From contig DCTC01000002.1 in NCBI GenBank assembly GCA_002329205.1, positions 124,001 through 188,000 of the forward strand: a DNA stretch of 64,000 nt. Reading direction: 5' to 3'. Numbering within the stretch: position 1 is the stretch's first letter; every line of letters starts with the position of its first letter. Origin of the DNA: Candidatus Roizmanbacteria bacterium UBA1450 (lineage in GTDB: Bacteria; Patescibacteriota; Microgenomatia; UBA1406; GWC2-37-13). A program made the position numbers and the translations under genes. This document shows positions 60,914-64,000 of the stretch, one piece after another. Under the pieces are notes generated by a model. That model worked only from the letters and a program-made list of their open reading frames with translations, did not search any database and was not told the DNA's origin.

Positions 60914-61999
60914 ATGAAAGCAGTTATCTTCGCAGGCGGAGTTGGTACCCGCCTCTGGCCACTTTCACGAAAGAAATCACCCAAACAGTTTGAAAAGGTA
61001 GTAGGAGATAAGTCTACGCTGCAACTTGCGGCTGAGCGACTTCTTCCGGAATTTGCAGCTGAGGATATCTACATTTCAACAGGCAAAGATTACATAAAAA
61101 TGGTACAAGATCAACTTCCGTTTGTTCCGCTGGAAAATATCATTGCCGAACCGGATAAACGAGATGTAGGTCCTGCAGTAGGTCTTGTAATGGCATATTT
61201 GGCAAAAAAATTTCCGAATGAACCTGTTGTTATTTTATGGAGCGACCATCTGGTCAAGAAGATAAATCTTTTCAAAGATATAGTCATAAAGTCAGGTGAG
61301 TTTGTCTCACAGAAAAAAGATTGTATTGTATTTATCGGACAGAAGCCCCGTTTTGCTTCAGATAATCTCGGCTGGATTCAGACAGGAAAAACTCAGATCG
61401 AGATCGAAGATATCGAATTCAAACAGTTTGAAGAATTTAAATACCGTCCGGACAAGGAAACAGCACAACAATACTTTGACAACAAACATTACTGTTGGAA
61501 TTTGGGGTATTTCGTAACAACTCCCAAGTTTATGTTATCTCTTTTTAAAAAACATGCCGAAGAAATTTATGAAACAGCGCAAAAAATAACCGAGGCGGAT
61601 ACGTATGAGGTATTTATGGATCGATTGTTGAAATACTACAAGGAAATGCCCGAGATAAGCTTTGACAATGCAGTTCTTGAGAAAATTAACAAAAGTTGTG
61701 CGTTTGTGGTGGTCGAAGATATCGGCTGGAGTGATGTCGGAGCATGGGAGGCACTCAAAGAAGCTCTGGAACAACAGCGTCAGGACAATATTACAAAAGG
61801 GAGAGTATTATTGGAGAATTCGGAAGACAACCTCGTCTATAACTATGAAGACAAAAAATTGATCGTGGGAGTCAATGTAGATGAGTTATTGGTGGTCAAT
61901 ACGGACGATGTCTTGCTTGTTGCCAATAAAAAAGCGGTAAAAGAAATTAAAAAATTGGTTGAAGGATTCCAAGGTACAGAAAACGAAAAACTTACCTAG
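60914..61999 (+). CDS. manC: Mannose-1-phosphate guanylyltransferase
   Basis: 361 residues of the ManC/CpsB type; makes GDP-mannose from GTP and mannose 1-phosphate. FAGGVGTRLWPLSRKKSPKQF holds the pyrophosphorylase signature, and ILWSDHLVK and the VEDIGWSDVGAWEAL region are typical. The isomerase half of bifunctional ManC is absent. The ATG at 60914 is used rather than one 18 codons upstream, because the conserved N-terminus starts there. Confidence 0.92.
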   Translation: MKAVIFAGGVGTRLWPLSRKKSPKQFEKVVGDKSTLQLAAERLLPEFAAEDIYISTGKDYIKMVQDQLPFVPLENIIAEPDKRDVGPAVGLVMAYLAKKFPNEPVVILWSDHLVKKINLFKDIVIKSGEFVSQKKDCIVFIGQKPRFASDNLGWIQTGKTQIEIEDIEFKQFEEFKYRPDKETAQQYFDNKHYCWNLGYFVTTPKFMLSLFKKHAEEIYETAQKITEADTYEVFMDRLLKYYKEMPEISFDNAVLEKINKSCAFVVVEDIGWSDVGAWEALKEALEQQRQDNITKGRVLLENSEDNLVYNYEDKKLIVGVNVDELLVVNTDDVLLVANKKAVKEIKKLVEGFQGTENEKLT

Positions 62000-62013
62000 T
62001 ATTTTAAAACTCC

Positions 62014-62685
62014 ATGGCAGAACGAATTTCACTTTTATCTGGGACATATTATCAGAACTATACAAAGAGACTTATAGATATCGTTCTCTCGTTGGTCCTG
62101 CTGATGCTATTTTTTCTTCCTTCGGTCATTGTTGCCGTTTTGATCAAGCTCACCTCATCAGGACCAATATTTGCTGATGTCCCAGAACGGATAGGACAAA
62201 ACGGGACAAAATTTAAGATGTATAAATTCCGCTCCATGATCCAGAATGCACATCATATGCTCAGAAACGATCCGAAATTTAAAGAGTTGTATGAAGAATA
62301 CAAAAAAGGAAGTTATAAACTCCAAAATGATCCGCGTATTACGAAAATCGGGAAGTTTATCCGTAAACACTCACTTGATGAATTGCCTCAAATACTCAAT
62401 GTCCTCAAAGGAGATATGAGTCTGGTTGGACCGCGTGCATATTATCCTGATGAACTTGAGAATCAGCAGAAAGAATACCCTCATGCCCGGAAACTGGTAA
62501 GCAAAGTACTCTTGGCTAAACCGGGGATTACCGGTCTATGGCAAGTCTCCGGCAGGTCTGAAATCAACTTTGATGAGCGGATAATTATTGATGCAAAATA
62601 CGTTGATCAAATATCCCTCAGAAATGATATCGTCATCATCCTCAAGACCCCCTATGTCATGCTCACCGGGAAAGGAGCAGTATGA
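62014..62685 (+). CDS. Initiating sugar-phosphate transferase (WbaP/PglC type)
   Basis: 223 residues: one hydrophobic re-entrant helix (about 25-50), then the catalytic KFRSM motif, KHSLDELPQILNVLKGDMSLVGPR and GITGLWQVSGRS. It transfers a sugar 1-phosphate to undecaprenyl phosphate and starts a surface repeat unit. This is a monotopic enzyme unrelated to the WecA-type one at 27136. It closes the glycosyltransferase run. Confidence 0.93.
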   Translation: MAERISLLSGTYYQNYTKRLIDIVLSLVLLMLFFLPSVIVAVLIKLTSSGPIFADVPERIGQNGTKFKMYKFRSMIQNAHHMLRNDPKFKELYEEYKKGSYKLQNDPRITKIGKFIRKHSLDELPQILNVLKGDMSLVGPRAYYPDELENQQKEYPHARKLVSKVLLAKPGITGLWQVSGRSEINFDERIIIDAKYVDQISLRNDIVIILKTPYVMLTGKGAV

Positions 62686-62703
62686 TACAATTAATTTACT
62701 ATC

Positions 62704-62734
62704 TTGACAGGTAGTTTCTTTTTTTTGTTATACT
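62704..62734 (+). promoter_or_regulatory. Promoter of the DUF4012 gene
   Basis: TTGACA (62704-62709), 19-bp spacer, TATACT (62729-62734). The start codon is 9 nt after the -10, so the mRNA would be leaderless or nearly so. Confidence 0.5.
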
Positions 62735-62743
62735 TAATATCTT

Positions 62744-64000
62744 ATGAAAAATTTGTTGCGCTCTCATAAACCAAATGCTGCAAAATCCGTAAAAAGGAAT
62801 AAGAAACTTATTACTACAGTTCTATTGAGTTTGCTTGGTGTTTTTGTCATTCTGGGAATACTCGGATACATCTTTATTTACTCCCCTGCTATGAAAATCA
62901 AAGCCAAGGGTATGGAAGTTGCAGCAGAAGCAGAGCTTCTCAAAGAGGATATAAAATCAAATGATATTGATCTCATCAAAAATAGATTTAAGTCTGTTTC
63001 AGACAAATATGGAGCTTTTGAGCAAGAAGCACAGCAGGTGTACTGGGCGTCTTTTATTCCTTATGTTAGTGACTTCAAAAACGGTGTTGAAGCAGGCAGA
63101 TATACGATCGATGCAGGCTCAGAATCCATCGAAGCAGTATATCCGTACGCAGATCTTATCGGTTTCAAACAAGGCGAACAAAGTTTCTATGAAAAAAGCG
63201 CTGAAGACAGACTTCAGACCGCAGTGATAACGCTTGATAAAATGTTGGCGCGAATTGATGTAGTCGCTAAAAATATTGAAGAAGCAGAGAAAAGGATTGA
63301 AACCATTGACCCAAATCGTTATCCAGAAAAGATCGGTTCATATGAGGTTCGATCCAATATTACCGAAATGAAAAATCAGTTTCAAGGAATGGCAACTCTC
63401 TTTGTTGATGCCAAGCCGTTGCTGAAGCAATTACCTGCTATTTTGGGAGCTGAAGAAGAGAAGAACTATCTTATTCTATTTCAAAATACTGCGGAAAGAC
63501 GTGCAACTGGAGGATTCTATACATTTTATGCTGTCTTTAACATTAATAAAGGAAAACTCTCCATTAAGGATTCAAGCGATATTTATGATCTTGATAACAG
63601 TATCTCAAATCATCCGGCAGCACCTGATAAAATCAAAGCGTATCACAAAGATGTTACGAGATTCTATATCCGAGACAGCAATCTGTCACCAGACTTTGCA
63701 GAATCCGTCAAATTATTTGAGTCCTTGTACGAGGATGCCGGAAGAAAGGTAGAGTATGATGGAATTATTGCTATGGATTCCAAAGTGCTGGTTGATATGC
63801 TTCGTATTTTTGGGGATACGCAAGTGAACGGTATCAATTTTTCAGCAGAAACTGACGCACGTTGTGATTGTCCGCAGGTGATTTATTCCCTGTTTGATAT
63901 TGTGGACCGCCCGGTAAATTACGTGAAAGTCGATCGTAAACGGATTTTAGGAAACCTTATGCTTGAACTTTTTTATAAAGCAATAGGATTTTCGCCTTCA
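62744..64000 (+). CDS. DUF4012 membrane protein, 3' end outside the window
   Basis: The open frame runs from ATG at 62744 to the window edge without a stop: 419 residues seen. A Lys-rich cytoplasmic start, one membrane helix (about 22-45), a helical stretch, then the DUF4012 region with YLILFQNTAERRATGGFYTFYAVF and later DGIIAMDSKVLVDMLRI. DUF4012 proteins are large cell-surface proteins of unknown function, common in Patescibacteria and actinobacteria and often beside glycan genes, as here. Confidence 0.88.
   Translation, partial: MKNLLRSHKPNAAKSVKRNKKLITTVLLSLLGVFVILGILGYIFIYSPAMKIKAKGMEVAAEAELLKEDIKSNDIDLIKNRFKSVSDKYGAFEQEAQQVYWASFIPYVSDFKNGVEAGRYTIDAGSESIEAVYPYADLIGFKQGEQSFYEKSAEDRLQTAVITLDKMLARIDVVAKNIEEAEKRIETIDPNRYPEKIGSYEVRSNITEMKNQFQGMATLFVDAKPLLKQLPAILGAEEEKNYLILFQNTAERRATGGFYTFYAVFNINKGKLSIKDSSDIYDLDNSISNHPAAPDKIKAYHKDVTRFYIRDSNLSPDFAESVKLFESLYEDAGRKVEYDGIIAMDSKVLVDMLRIFGDTQVNGINFSAETDARCDCPQVIYSLFDIVDRPVNYVKVDRKRILGNLMLELFYKAIGFSPS

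Noticed and set aside
1..64000. UGA recoding (code 25)
   Set aside because: UGA ends many complete genes at the expected place, such as EF-P, S8 and L15, and does not interrupt conserved proteins.
1..64000. CRISPR array, rRNA or tRNA genes
   Set aside because: No regularly spaced repeats and no cloverleaf or rRNA-like stretch was found in the gaps; the repeats at 33-37 kb are irregular and hairpin-like.

Overview
The window reads as a compact bacterial chromosome segment, about 40% GC by eye, from a Candidate Phyla Radiation (Patescibacteria) organism, probably of the Microgenomates type. Four things point there: uL30 is missing from an otherwise full S10-spc-alpha ribosomal cluster, several informational proteins are short or simplified (IF-2 begins at its G domain), a DUF4012 protein is present, and genes are tightly packed and often overlap. 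UGA is a normal stop here (EF-P, S8, L15), so the UGA-glycine code of Gracilibacteria and Absconditabacteria does not apply. No rRNA, tRNA, CRISPR array or insertion sequence was found.

Layout. 1-9.4 kb: the end of efp, a RodZ-like gene, radA diverging from nusA-infB, a degenerate DHH protein, rmuC, recJ and a LytR_C protein. 9.4-13.5 kb: argS, a cation/proton antiporter and a PEGA-SH3 envelope protein. 13.5-22.6 kb: a sugar-nucleotide block (ugd, UDP-xylose synthase, GT2-GtrA, rmlD, rmlB, an inositol-phosphatase-like gene) around two divergent genes for very divergent beta-carbonic-anhydrase-like proteins. 22.6-30 kb: an orphan histidine kinase, miaB, a small unknown gene, coaBC, a WecA/MraY-type transferase and glyA. 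30-38 kb: tandem folC paralogues, a queuosine-precursor transporter, a GIY-YIG gene, a RibD_C reductase and a UvrD helicase-nuclease, in a stretch full of short palindromic repeats. 38.2-56.9 kb: tuf and the ribosomal/secY/adk/map/infA/rpoA superoperon. 57-64 kb: surface-polysaccharide genes (GT2, two GT4, mannose-1-phosphate guanylyltransferase, an initiating sugar-phosphate transferase, DUF4012).

How it fits together. Ugd and UXS would make UDP-glucuronate and UDP-xylose, RmlB and RmlD part of dTDP-rhamnose, and ManC GDP-mannose. The glycosyltransferases and the polyprenol-phosphate transferases would use these for a surface glycan. GlyA, two FolC and a RibD_C reductase suggest a minimal one-carbon/folate salvage set.

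Most notable points: (1) the divergent pair of carbonic-anhydrase-like genes; (2) a palindromic element read through in frame inside argS, a ribD-like gene and the helicase, and also flanking a GIY-YIG gene; (3) a leader with mutually exclusive hairpins before rplC; (4) many -10 boxes 6-12 nt from start codons with no visible Shine-Dalgarno sequences, suggesting leaderless transcripts; (5) rpsS moved between rpsN and rpsH; (6) homologous lysine-rich tails on uL22 and uS5; (7) an adenylate kinase fused to an archaeal UPF0200-like kinase.
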